Part shown: positions 49,315-60,260 of the stretch, one piece after another | Position numbering within the stretch: position 1 is the first letter of the stretch | Layout: every line of letters begins with the position of its first letter | Source of the DNA: Epiperipatus broadwayi | Lineage: Eukaryota; Onychophora; Udeonychophora; Euonychophora; Peripatidae | Assembly (NCBI GenBank): GCA_028023455.1 | Contig: JAQFVV010000012.1 | Coordinates: 14,956,364 to 15,020,363, forward strand | Direction: 5' to 3' | Length of the DNA stretch: 64,000 nt | The notes under the pieces: model-generated | The model's database searches: none | Told to the model about the DNA's origin: nothing | The model's input: the letters and a program-made list of their open reading frames with translations, nothing else | Position numbers and translations under genes: made by a program

Positions 49315-50600
49315 TTAAATTAATTTAGACATTTGAGTTTGATTCCCCATTTTGAACCCATGGCATTCTCTAGCACATAAAATTTCCCAACACCCTTCCA
49401 AGTCATTGGACTCACTATTCTGTACTATGCCCTTTTCATCATTATTAGACTGAGGTCCCTGTAAGGGGTTACTCATTCTGCAAACAATTGGGTTATTTCC
49501 CCATTTTGAACCCATGGCATTCTCTAGCACATAAATTTTCCCAACCACTTCCAAGTCATTGGACTCACTATTCTGTACTATGCCCTTTTCATCATTATCA
49601 GACTGGGGTCCCTGTAGTTGCTGTAAGGGGTTACTCATCTTGCAAACAATTGGGTTATTTCCTATTTTAACTCTATAACTTTCATATTTTATGAACATTT
49701 TGGTTTGATTCTGCCTATCTATTCTTTCCGATTTCACATCCCTTTCCCCAGGTTTCCATATAGTCTCTATTTGTCTGATAAGAATAAAGTCCTTTCCTTG
49801 AGTGTTTTCCTGATCTTTGTTTACTTCCTCTATTCGTTTCATTAATTTGTTTGATGCTGATTATCATCCCAGTCCTTTCTTGGGTGGCAACATTATTGTC
49901 ATGTGGGAGGTTTTTCCAACTCATATAGACCCTCTTGTATTTCCTCCTGTGCCTCTTGTAAATCTCTGATTGTGTCTTGATATTCTTTGTTTTTTGACCT
50001 TGCCCTACCCTGTCCTCTATTAGTCTCCTTTCTACATCTTTGATTTCTGTTATTACCCCCATTAGAACTGTATCATGCCCTTCTACCTTATCTTTAGTGA
50101 TTGCAAACTCCTCTCTTAAATTCTGTAAGGCTTTTCTGGTTTTTTCTAGATTTTTCCCCAGAAGTCCTATTAATTTACAACTAAATTTCCTCATAATCAT
50201 TTTGACAATCCATTTTTATCTTTTCCAGACTCATCTGTAATATTTTCTTCGCCTTTTGGTCTCTAGCTTCTAACTTCACCTCCATCTTTTGGTCCCTAGT
50301 TTCTAACCTCACTTCTACCTATTGTCCCTAACTTCTAACCTCACCTCTGTTTCCAGACTTGTTCTTTCATCATTTGTCACAAGGACATCCTATAATCTTT
50401 CATTTGTCTTGTGACTCATCATCCTCATGTGTTAACCCAGATGGTTCTTTAAAATATACTTGGCTTTTATTCAGTTCACTCTCTACACATGGGCTGGTGC
50501 TTTCTCTCTCATCTATTTCATTTTCTATACTACTGCCTATGGTACTGTCAAAAATCCTATGTTCTCTTTTTATTTTTATTTTTAATTTTGCTGTTTTACT
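49315..50600 (-). pseudogene. Gag remnant of element 2 with internal tandem duplication
   Basis: Two overlapping minus-strand frames (49715-50200 and 49315-49842) encode charged, probably coiled-coil protein (LEKTRKALQNLREEFAITKD). They are followed by a segment in which about 50 residues are duplicated (GNNPIVCKMSNPL and GNNPIVCRMSNPL). The DNA period is 154 bp (49347-49500 and 49501-49654). The second unit ends in another frame. Positions 50200-50600 continue with short charged pieces. No clear capsid signature remains. The order (LTR, integrase end, RT, gag, LTR on the minus strand) supports the assignment. Confidence 0.55.
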
Positions 50601-51212
50601 GTAAAGTGGGGGGAAATTTACTAATTAACCATATTCTATTATATGGCAATATGCTATCTTTGTATGTCCTTCCATGACTGTCTCTTGTTATCCTGTTTTA
50701 TTACTCTGAGCCTACCACCCTATCCACACTATCCTATACCCAGCTGCTACCCTCAACTCTTCCCACATTTCAAGTCATTACTGTCTGTATCATATATGAA
50801 TAGTATTAAACAATAATCAAAATGTAATAATCATCATCATCATAATAAATTTTTACCCACAGTACTTCCTTGTTTCTTTTCTTGTAGACTGATTCATAAT
50901 TCCTGTAAAAGTTATTAGATCCATGACTATATTTATGTTCTCTTTGCCTTGTTTATTTTATTTTAGGAGTGTATATCTCCACTATCCCATATCCAAACAT
51001 AATTTTAAACAGGAAATTTGTAAATAATGGGTCTCTTTTAGATTTCCCTACTCCTGATGACAAAATTTATAATGAAGATGACTCATATCCTATTCAAATC
51101 ACCTTCAGAAGCCATGTCATCAGTAAGCAAGAAATTACATAATGTAAAATAAAACCCTAACAGTAAAATAAATATTAATTATGATATTAAATGTTAAAGC
51201 AAATTATTTAAG
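50601..51212. other. Probable 5' leader of element 2
   Basis: Non-coding and AT-rich, between the gag remnant and a nested insertion. No primer-binding site could be recognised next to the LTR at 52177. Confidence 0.3.
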
Positions 51213-51389
51213 CATCATGTATATAAACCATTAAGCATCACATATCACATTTCCTATACTAGCACATTAATTGTTGATAAACAGAGCAAAACTCTCCATA
51301 CAGTATTGCCACCTGTGCTAAACAGAGTAATCAATGGATGCCAGAAGGCTTGTGCATAAAATCCCTATCTAATGCCTACTCATCCAATA

Positions 51390-51431
51390 TCCCCAGACTA
51401 GTTTCTGGCTTGTGGCCTTCGTCAGTGAGGA
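51390..51431 (-). ncRNA. Hammerhead ribozyme, antisense arm (51.4 kb)
   Basis: On the minus strand: TCCTCA (stem I), CTGACGA core (51419-51425), stem II AGGC-CACAA-GCCA (three G-C pairs and an A/A step), GAAAC (51401-51405), TA loop, GTC cleavage triplet (51396-51398), TGGGGA closing stem I. All core residues fit the hammerhead consensus. Stem III is two base pairs with a 2-nt loop. Confidence 0.8.
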
Positions 51432-51789
51432 GCTTTGGATCTGAGAGCACAGGTGGCAATATTGTATGGAGAGTTTTGCTCTGTTTATCAACAATTAATG
51501 TGCTAGTATAGGAAATGTGATCATGTGATGCTTAATGGTTTAACACCAATCCTGCCTAATAGGATAGTGGTGGCTTTGGTTGTAAAAGAGCCAAAGACAC
51601 CAAAATGTATGGGTGCTGAACTGAGTTCAGACCCATATGACAATATAAGCTTTTGAGCTTAGATTGAAAATATTTTTTGTGTTTTCAATTTCATTCTCAT
51701 AGTTTTGTAGTTAAATAGAGACAAAAGGTGATTGCTAGAGAGTTGCATTAGATCCTAAGATCTAGATGCAGTGCTCTCAGATCCAAAGC

Positions 51790-51831
51790 TCCTCACTGAC
51801 GAAGGCCACAAGCCAGAAACTAGTCTGGGGA
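51790..51831 (+). ncRNA. Hammerhead ribozyme, sense arm (51.8 kb)
   Basis: Same sequence as 51390-51431 on the other strand: TCCTCA, CTGACGA (51796-51802), GAAAC (51816-51820), TA, GTC (51823-51825), TGGGGA. It is intact in the core. Transcripts of a tandem array would be cut at every 458-bp unit. Confidence 0.8.
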
Positions 51832-52176
51832 TATTGGATGAATAGGCATTAGATAGGGATTTTATGCACAAGCCTTCTGGCATCCATTGATTACTCTGTT
51901 TAGCACAGGTGGCAATACTGTATGGAGAGTTTTGCTCTGTTTATCATCATGTATATACTATTACAATTGCATATGAATCCAGGGAATAATGGAAAAACAA
52001 AATTGAAGCCTCATGTTCTATAATTAGAAGAAATTTTTCTAAGGGAAATGTGGGTGTATAATTTGATGATTGAGACTTTATGATGGGCCATCACAATTAG
52101 TGAAAAAAATCTACTCAGGGTCATGTAAGAAAGATCAAGCTCTAATGTTGATAAGCTATAATTAGAAATAAAACTA

Positions 52177-55100
52177 TGTAATGATTTACATTTTGTACAT
52201 TTATGTAATAAAAGCTAGACTTCAGGTAAAATGTACTAAACCTGATCAAATGGTATATATGAAGGTCTTAGGTCCAACCAAGCCTCAACCTATTTACTAA
52301 TGCTTCATTATTTGACATTCTATGAATGACATTTCTGAGATTACACACAGGCCTTTTTTTAATTCATGACTATCTCCAAACAGGGAGAGAAATGAGACTT
52401 ATAAATGTATTACACAGGCAATACAAAATGGGATAATAAACTAATAATGGGTTAAAGTTAAATAATAAAAGAGCTTAGATAAATATTCTAATTAAATGTA
52501 AAGTTAACTAATAAAAGAGCTTAGATAAATATTCTAATTAAAATATATATTAGTCATATCTAATCAATAATTTAATTGGATTGGAATATGGCTAAAATGA
52601 TAATGGAGATTAGGTAAATTTAAATAAGTTTATTATAGTTAATAACAATGAAAACAAAATAAAATAGGTTACAATTTAATCAAAATACAACTAAATCAAT
52701 GTGTTTTGGCATTGTACAATGAAATTACATTCATGGGGAGGAATACAGTGTCATTGATATTATTTAAGAGTAACCATTAACTCTCATGCTTAATGGAAAA
52801 TCAATGCCTATGACAATTTAATATGCCAAATAATAATTACTTCTCCATCATGGTTTACTAAATTACAAGACAATAATGATAGCCAGAGTCATATGTCATA
52901 TATTACAGCATTAACATTGTGGCTGTTTACTTTAGGCTAATTAAGGTTTGAGCACAATTATAATGTTCAAAGTGATGCAAATCAATATCCATTTCACCAA
53001 AGATTCTTATGGTTTTGGATAACTCATGAATATATAGATTGCATTAAGGGAGAACAGGCTAAATTAGCATTACCAATGGTTCTCTATATGCATGTTACTA
53101 AACTTTACTAAAAAATGGTGGTGCGGATGAATTATCATTCCACACATAAGATATGTGATCCATTTGTAACTGAGGAACTTGCTAATAAATTAATTTAATA
53201 TAAACATGAGAAGTTTGGAAATTGGATAGGCTACTCAAAGACCTTGAGTCCTTACTCCAATTGTGCTCTTACCTAAACAATGTGACTCTCGGTGTGACTT
53301 GTGTCCACTATTATGTTGTTAGCCAGGACATAGAGTGGCCTCCACCATTAACCCATGCAGATTAGCAATAAAGGATATATCTGTACATATATTGTAAATT
53401 CACAATGCAACACAAAGGCTATATAACAAATATATTTAAACAATTAAGAATGCTTTCAAATAGTTAGCAAATATTTGTGCTGCTAACACAAGCCAATTCA
53501 TAAATTAAGCATTTAAAGTTAATGCTATTATAAAAGGGCTAAATTAATAAGTTAATAATCCCATTTAATAAATAATTGATTTACATCACTAATGAGGTCT
53601 TATTAGTGGGAGGTATATTTTAAGGGTATATAATTAATGATGAACTATAAAATATACTTTAATAATATATCCTTATCACTAGAAGTGCACCATCAGATAA
53701 AATTATCTTTAAAATCATAATTTACAATTATACTATGGGCAAACCAGAATAACTAAGCATGAAAGATCAAATTTAAAGTTTATCTGAATTATGAGCGATC
53801 ACAAAGTGATCAAATATTATTATTAATGAATCTAATTTTGAAACAGTTAGACAGGTTAGAACAACTAAGTGTTATACTACATTTATTATCTTGAAGATAG
53901 AAATAATATCTTTAGGCACAAACTTATTATAATACACTTGCTGTTTCGAGATACATTTGTATATTATCTTGTATCAGAAATAAAATATTAATAAGTAAAA
54001 TTTATAAATAAGCATTACTGGAAGCATGAAAACAAAAGATAGTTTATGACTAATAGTATTATCATCACATGATCACCATTTCTTATGCTTACTCATAACT
54101 GTTATTAAAACAGGAAAAACTCTCCATACAGTAATGCCACTCAGTGCAAGCCAGAGCAATCAATATTATCATTAATGTTACATTTTAGTTTACATAATAT
54201 TAAAGGCTTTACATATATTAAATTTACGGCAAATTAGGTATGTATACAAAAAAATTTAGAGATGGAAATTAACTTTGTACATTGATTTAACTTTATATAA
54301 TAACTATAGCATTAGATTTAGAAAATAAAGTTCATTTTAGAGCTCCTTGTGGTTTTAGGAATTTAATCTACAACTTATTGCTCAAAGCATATCTGTGGAT
54401 AGCATCATTCTTGGTGGCTGGTATGATAGCAGCAATATTTGTTCTTAGGATAGACAGCATCTCTTGAAGTGAAACATTAGAGCAGCAAGTATATTAGAAG
54501 AACATATTTCATCACAGTAGTGGATGGGTGTTTTCAGCTTATAGGATAGAGACAGAGATCACCACTCTCCAGGTTTGAAGAACAGCAACTCCCACATATC
54601 CTATTCAGCCGTATTAAAATTTAAAATGGCATAGATTCAGTTAGGCAATGCTTTCAAGATTTAACAGAGTATGTTTTTACATAAGAAAAGATAGCCTATT
54701 TATACTCACCATCCATTAAATTCTATTTTTAATAACAAATCCTCTTCCAGCAAAAGAAGCAATTAGCATCTTTAAATTTGGTAAATTTACGTACCAAAAT
54801 AACTCCTGCCCTTTTGTATTATTCCTCTAACAAAATATGTTCTAAGATTTGATCATTTACCTTCCTACAAGATTTTAGCAATTGACATGGTTGGTTAAAT
54901 TTTATTTTATGAGATAAAGCATATCTTGACAAATATCTATTGTTTCAATGACTTTTAATATTACTAATCACGCCATCCTGAAACAGATTTGAATCGAGTG
55001 ATATTTTTACAAATTTATTTTAGAAATAAGTTTTTAGAAATGACCAATTGTAAAATATAACAAATGCAACAGATAAAATACATCTAATATTTAAACATAG

Positions 55101-55381
55101 TGATCATACATACAATTCACCTATATATGTGTGATTTTAATAAACTGAGTTACAAATTAAATTATAAATTGTACAGAAATTTTGATAAAACTGTCACCGT
55201 AATCCATATATGACAATTATATTATTGACGTAAATGTATGCATATATAAATATTTATACATGATCATACCCATATAATCATATAGACATCTTTTAAGGTG
55301 ATTGTGGGTTTAAACTGGGCAAAGAGTGGGCTGTAAGATGTAACTCCGTGAAATGGATTACAGGGTAAATATTCCATTTCA
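52177..55381 (-). mobile_element. LTR B of LTR retrotransposon 2 (5' LTR, very long)
   Basis: Direct repeat of LTR A (44564-47951), beginning TGTAATGA and ending CCATTTCA. 3205 bp long, including a nested 98-bp insertion (54066-54163). A 46-bp tandem duplication (around 52455-52545) is found only in this copy. The divergence between the two LTRs is considerable by eye, so the insertion is old. Non-coding. Confidence 0.75.
54066..54163 (-). mobile_element. 98-bp truncated member of the HHR family nested in LTR B
   Basis: Flanked by TATTATCAT (54057-54065 and 54164-54172). On the minus strand it reads from ATTGCTCTGGCTTGCACTGAG to the family 3' end GAAATGGTGATCATGTG. LTR A has the uninterrupted site at about 46297-46314, so this is a true insertion. 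It is 5'-truncated to the last 98 bp, without a ribozyme or inverted copy. Confidence 0.8.
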
Positions 55382-55385
55382 TTAT

Positions 55386-55950
55386 ATATATATGAAACAG
55401 TCTAAAATAATGGTTTATTAGCTCAAGAAAATTTAATACACAAATATTCTTCGCAATGCCTGCTTATCCCAGACCTGTGAAGGTATTGTGCTTAAAACTG
55501 TAAACTTTTATAGCTATGAAGAACCTTCTTACTTTTTATAATATGTCTGTGCAGCCCTTTATTCTATTCAGAATCCATTAATCTACATTATTCATGTTAA
55601 TAGTCAAATTGTTATTCTAACTAACTCTTAATACGTTGCAGGCTAGTGAAATAGATCATTATTAACTCTTGTTTTAAAATAAACTAGAATAATATTAAAG
55701 AAACTTTTAGCAAATGGCAAGAGTTTGATTGGCTAGTTGTTTTATTATAAATATTCATTTTAGGTTACCGCCAACTGAATCATGGCATATCTAATAGAAT
55801 TAAGCAATCCATCTCCATTCTGATTTTTAAATATATATTTTTATATACAATAAATCACAACAAAATTTTAGTGGAAATTAAATATATGTATTTAGAACAT
55901 TAAATATCTAACGTTAGTGAAATAAAGTTATAAGTATATAATCAAAGTTC
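55386..55950. other. AT-rich, nothing recognised
   Basis: Flank of LTR element 2. No gene or structured repeat. Confidence 0.35.
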
Positions 55951-56846
55951 ATACAAATTACTCTTTTCAGCATTAACATCAGATATCTGTAGACTTCTTG
56001 TAGCACAGACGATAATACATAGCTATATTTGTTGGTATTCTGGAAAGCTTCTGAGATTGTTATTGCTAGCTGACACAATTTTCATTAATATGCATTTCTA
56101 TTTTATTCAATGAGCTGCATCTGATGATCTTTTTATCACTGAATGATGGCTCGTCTCTTCCTCAAAGCTATAAATACTTTTGAAGTTAGGCAGCATATGG
56201 TTCTCATATAATTTGGATATAATGATCAATGTGATGGCTGTTCATTACATTATGGCAACATCTCTAATTCTTAATGAAATTAAGCTCACATTCTGCCAGC
56301 TTGGTCAGAGTGAAGCAGATAGAGGGCTTCTCTAATCTGTCATTGTATTTTAACACTGCTTCTGACAATCAAGAAAGGATAAATGAATGAATAGTAATAA
56401 AGAATCAAAATACAACCATAAGCACAATCATAATCAGAATTAAGCATAATAAATGATCTACTGAGAGACCCCTATTTATAGTTCACTGAGCTGCTTTGTC
56501 AGTTTTCATCATGGTTCGATTATATAGATCCATCCATTGATTGCAGATTAGCTTCATTTTTGTTGTGGTCCATGACATACTGTCCAATTACATACATTAC
56601 ATAATTGACTTTGAAAAAGGATTATAACAAAATAAAAGATAATATTTTGATTAATACCATATGATATTTATTTCCTAATTAGCCAATCTGTTTATCTAGA
56701 ATTTAATTATTTGTATAAAAATGTCATTTCCACTCATCTAATTATAAAATCTTTACAATTTGTTATTTAATAAAATATTTTGTTTTAAATTACTTAAGTC
56801 AGTTTAGAATTATTGCGGACTAATATATTTTGTCTGTTCACATATT
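55951..56846. repeat. 0.9-kb tandem-spaced direct repeat, copy 1
   Basis: Matches 57375-58252 in the same orientation along its length (landmarks CATTAACATCAG, TTTTGAAGTTAGGCAG, GGATAAATGAATGAATAGTAA, TTCACTGAGCTGCTTTGTCAG). The period is about 1.43 kb. The low-similarity spacer is 56847-57374. Non-coding. Confidence 0.8.
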
Positions 56847-57374
56847 TATATATATATTCAAATTCACCCCAAATTCACAACTCAAACACATTAACCAAAA
56901 AATAAACTCTAAAGCATAATCAATGGTTTCACTGCTGCAAGCAGATTTATCAAATGTAAAGAACTACAAAATAACAATATATTTAAACTAAACATTACTC
57001 ACAATTTCCTTACTTCCCATACACCCTTAATATTAAAAGAACTTTTAAATAAGTTAATTGTTTCAGAATCAAATTTTTAATAATAATGATTTTTTATTTC
57101 TTTTTATTTTATTTTATTTATTTTTCAAAGAAGACAATCTTAGCTTCTTCAAAATTAATAATGTGGCTGTGTCTTTTTTATGGATATATAAAGCAGAACA
57201 ATGATATTTACTTCCAACCCTACTTTAATGTACCTTTATGCTTTCATTTACGCTCAAAACATAAACAAGGGATAATATACACTACTTCAGGAATAGTCTA
57301 TCAAAAATTTCCTTTGTATTATTTAATAAATTACTCAAAGCAATACCCCTTTTCCAAGCAATTTTTTTTCCAAA
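56847..57374. other. Spacer between the 0.9-kb repeats
   Basis: AT-rich. A plus-strand frame of 113 residues (57086-57427) is Phe-, Ile- and Tyr-rich without motifs and runs into the repeat, so I treat it as chance. Confidence 0.35.
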
Positions 57375-58252
57375 CAAATTACTATGTAAAAATTAACCAT
57401 TTCATCATTAACATCAGGTCATTGTAGACCCTTTGCTGCACTGTAGGTATAACATAATTATGATTGCTGGTATTCTGTGAAGCTTCTGATATTATTCTTG
57501 GTGACCAACACATTCTTCATTAATACACATTTCTATTTTATTCAAAAAACAGTGACTAACAGTGCTTGTCTTGCTCAATGATAACTGATCTCTTTCTCAA
57601 ATCTATAGACACTTTTGAAGTTAAGCAGTATATAGTTTGCATATAATCTGGACACAACAATCAATGTAAGGTTGGTTAGTACATTACAGCAACTTCTCTA
57701 CTTCATGATGGAACTAAGCTTGCATTCTATCAGCTTGTCCAGAGTGAAGCACTTTGTGGACTTCTCTATTCTGTCATTATATTTTAGCACTGCTTCAGAT
57801 GGTTAAGAAAGGATAAATGAATGAATAGTAATAAAGACTCAAAGCACAACCATAAGCATAATTATAATTGAGCATAATAAATGATTTTCTGAAAGATCCC
57901 TATTTATAGTTCACTGAGCTGCTTTATCAGTTTTCATCATGGTTTGATTTTCATAGATCCATCCATTGGTTGCAGATTAGTCCTATATTTCACTGTGGTC
58001 TGTAATGTACTGACCAATTACAGACCTTACAAAATTAGTTTTGAAAATGGATTATAACAAAATAAAAGATAATGTTTTGACTAATAACATACAATATTTA
58101 TCTTCTAGTTAGCTGGTCTATTTATCTAGAATTTAATTATTTTTGTATAAAAATAATGCATCTTCCATCTACCTAATAAAATATTTTGTTTTAAATTACT
58201 TAAATAATTTTAGAATTAATGCGACCTAATATATGTTATCTATGCACATACT
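57375..58252. repeat. 0.9-kb tandem-spaced direct repeat, copy 2
   Basis: Second copy of 55951-56846. See that entry. Confidence 0.8.
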
Positions 58253-58690
58253 AGTAAAATATTGTAAAATCTTTAATTTAAAAATTCCTTTCATATTTTT
58301 TTAGTTATATACATGAAATGCATTTATATCACTTCAATAAATATGTAATATTTTTTGGCCCAGACCTTAACATATGAAACTCCAGAAGTAATATTTTCTA
58401 CCAGCTATAAGTACATAATATTTTATATATAAAAATAATTTATTATACTGTAGAATAAAGGTCTGTTTTCTGTTGTAGAATAAATCTGTTATAAAAATAG
58501 GGATTGTCTTAATTAATTTCTGAATCCCCCCCCCCCTTTTATGCTTTTTTTCAAGTTAAATGTAAAAAAAAAACACAATTGCAATTGAACAAACAATTAT
58601 ATATATATTCATGCACTGTCAAAGCATTTAACATAATTTATTTAACATAAATTTTTTTTTATCTGTATTATTTCATATTAAAAATTCATT
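58253..58690. other. AT-rich with an 11-base C run
   Basis: No gene. A run of 11 C at 58526-58536 stands out. Confidence 0.35.
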
Positions 58691-58693
58691 TTG

Positions 58694-58780
58694 GTCAAGC
58701 GTTGGTGGCCTAGTGGTTAGCATAGCTGCCTTCCGGATTAGATTAGCTTCCCGGTCAACACATTTGACATATATATATTT
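58694..58780 (+). mobile_element. tRNA-derived SINE-like unit 1
   Basis: GGTGGCCTAGTGGTTAGCATAG is an excellent pol III A box (TGGCCTAGTGG) in tRNA context. A degraded B box (GATTAGCTTCCCGG) lies about 35 bp later. The unit is followed by (TA)n and T-rich sequence. A dead tRNA-like SINE head is the simplest reading. An intact tRNA gene is excluded because there is no consistent cloverleaf. Confidence 0.55.
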
Positions 58781-58813
58781 TTCTGTATAGGGTTATCTTA
58801 ATCCAGAGAAAAT

Positions 58814-58916
58814 GTCAAGCATTGGTGGTCGAGAGATCAGCGACAAATGCTTTACAAACAGTTGTCCCGGGTTAGTGGGTTCGCTTCCCGGCTGATGTTA
58901 TGACACATAAGAAAAA
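58814..58916 (+). mobile_element. tRNA-derived SINE-like unit 2 with target duplication
   Basis: About 103 bp, starting GTCAAGCATTGGTGGTCGAGAG (A-box position) with GGGTTCGCTTCCCGG as a B box (GGTTCGCTTCCC) and an A-rich end. It is flanked by the 14-bp direct repeat AATCCAGAGAAAAT (58800-58813 and 58917-58930). It is related to unit 1 at the head. Such short tRNA-type SINEs depend on a LINE or similar reverse transcriptase. Confidence 0.7.
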
Positions 58917-59076
58917 AATCCAGAGAAAATATAAGTAAACATTCTTTCAATTATTGTAAAAACTATTTTTGTTCGTTTTATTTTCTTTACGAATAAAATT
59001 CTCTTATTACAAAAATTAAAAGAATGGATCTTAAATTGTTATCTTATTTTAATCATAAAAAATAAAAATAATCTTT

Positions 59077-59547
59077 GTAATGATGGTATACTATTAGATG
59101 TGATATGTTGGACTATTTCCATCATCTATGAGTTAATTTCGAATGTATTGAAAATTTTAAACTTTATTTAAACTTTCCAAATACAAACAACTTATTAGTA
59201 ATAACAAACAAATAGACAACACAGGTTAGTAGTTATACAACGTTTCGAGTAGTATTATTCTCCACTCTTCTTCAGGTGTTGCTGGCCTATATGCACGGTG
59301 ACAATATTCGCTTAGAAGTTGAATGTCGCACCTTTATATTCTTGAATATTGAATTTAAGATAAATGCTGTACCAATTGAGCTATTCTGTCAAATTACTAA
59401 CCTGTGTTGTCTATTTGTGTGTTATTACTAACAAGTTGTTTGCATTTGGAAAGTTTAAATAAAGTTTAAAATTTTCAATACATTCAAAATTAACTCATAG
59501 ATGATGGAAATAGTCCAACATATCACATCTAGTAATATACCATCATT
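59077..59547. mobile_element. Palindromic insertion with a hammerhead at the centre
   Basis: 471 bp flanked by the 15-bp direct repeat ATAAAAATAATCTTT (59062-59076 and 59548-59562). Arms of about 145 bp are inverted copies (59078-59230 and 59398-59546). The centre of about 165 bp is single-copy and contains an HHR on the minus strand. It shares arm sequence with 47334-47857 (GGACTATTTCCATCATCTA, CTTTATTTAAA, CCAAATAC). No protein frame. PLE-like non-autonomous element, by inference from architecture and ribozyme. Confidence 0.8.
59232..59286 (-). ncRNA. Minimal hammerhead ribozyme (59.2 kb)
   Basis: On the minus strand: CTGAAGA (59269-59275), stem II GAGTGG...CTACTC with one wobble pair, GAAAC (59242-59246), GTT triplet (59239-59241). 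Stem III is again the loop-less A-U/C-G form, as in the PLE at 26.4 kb. Stem I pairing is weak (AACAC against GUAU). The core residues are canonical. Confidence 0.7.
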
Positions 59548-59562
59548 ATAAAAATAATCTTT

Positions 59563-60260
59563 ATCTTACTTAATTTGTATAATTATCTCCTTTATTTTAA
59601 AACTGCCTCTTTTTTAAAAAAACATTTTTTTAAAAAAAATTAATTGTTCTAAACTAACTCTATTTAGCCTAACATCTCTCTTTACCTTTTTACATATCTC
59701 ATTCTTCAGTGAAGGCTCAATATATATATATATACAAACTGGATATATGTTGTAATGGAATAAAACTGTAATCCATGAAAGAATGGCACTATTTGTAATG
59801 GAGTAAAAAGTTGCTCTATAGATTTTAGACAACATTTTATTACTGACATAAAAATAAAAAAATGATGAAATAACTATTACTACTACCCTTAAAATTAGAG
59901 TGCCATTTGTAATAGGATAAAATTGAGAGTCTACTCTTCTAAAACACTACAGATTTGGGATCCATTTGTAACAAATCAGATATGATAAAATCATAATACA
60001 GTGATCCTGTTTAATTATGCGCTGCAAATAATAGAATAAATATGTATATATGCTAACCTCTTTTATAACCCCAATCATTTATTTAAATAGCATTTGTAAC
60101 ATATCTAAAATATGCAATGAAATAATAACTCTTATATAACCTGAATAAAGTATAGCTCAGTTGTTGATCACTCTATGTAATAAAATGAAAATGATCCTTG
60201 AAGTTAGACACTTTTTTATAACCGAATAAAATGTAATTCAAATAAAAATAATATTCATTT
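59563..60260. other. AT-rich, nothing recognised
   Basis: No supported gene or repeat. Recurrent short phrases like TTTGTAATGGAATAAAA occur at about 59750-60130 and may be a decayed minisatellite. Confidence 0.3.

Larger units (their letters stand above)
51226..51944 (+). mobile_element. Hammerhead-bearing inverted-dimer element, best-preserved copy
   Basis: 719 bp flanked by CATCATGTATATA (51213-51225 and 51945-51957). The right part (from about 51448) is sense. It starts and ends with the same text, AGGTGGCAATA...TTTGCTCTGTTTATCA, so it is slightly more than one monomer of 458 bp. The left part is antisense and also crosses a monomer junction, so both arms are circularly permuted pieces of a tandem array. 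Each arm has one intact hammerhead. No protein frame. It inserted into the internal region of LTR element 2. I interpret it as a non-autonomous, retrozyme-like element mobilised by PLE-type machinery. Confidence 0.85.

Noticed and set aside
57086-57427. 113-residue plus-strand frame
   Set aside because: Low-complexity Phe/Ile/Tyr-rich peptide that crosses the boundary of a repeat. The matching frame is not kept in the sister repeat.
58694-58770. Functional tRNA gene
   Set aside because: The A box is good but the B box and anticodon arm are degraded and no cloverleaf forms. A SINE head is more likely.
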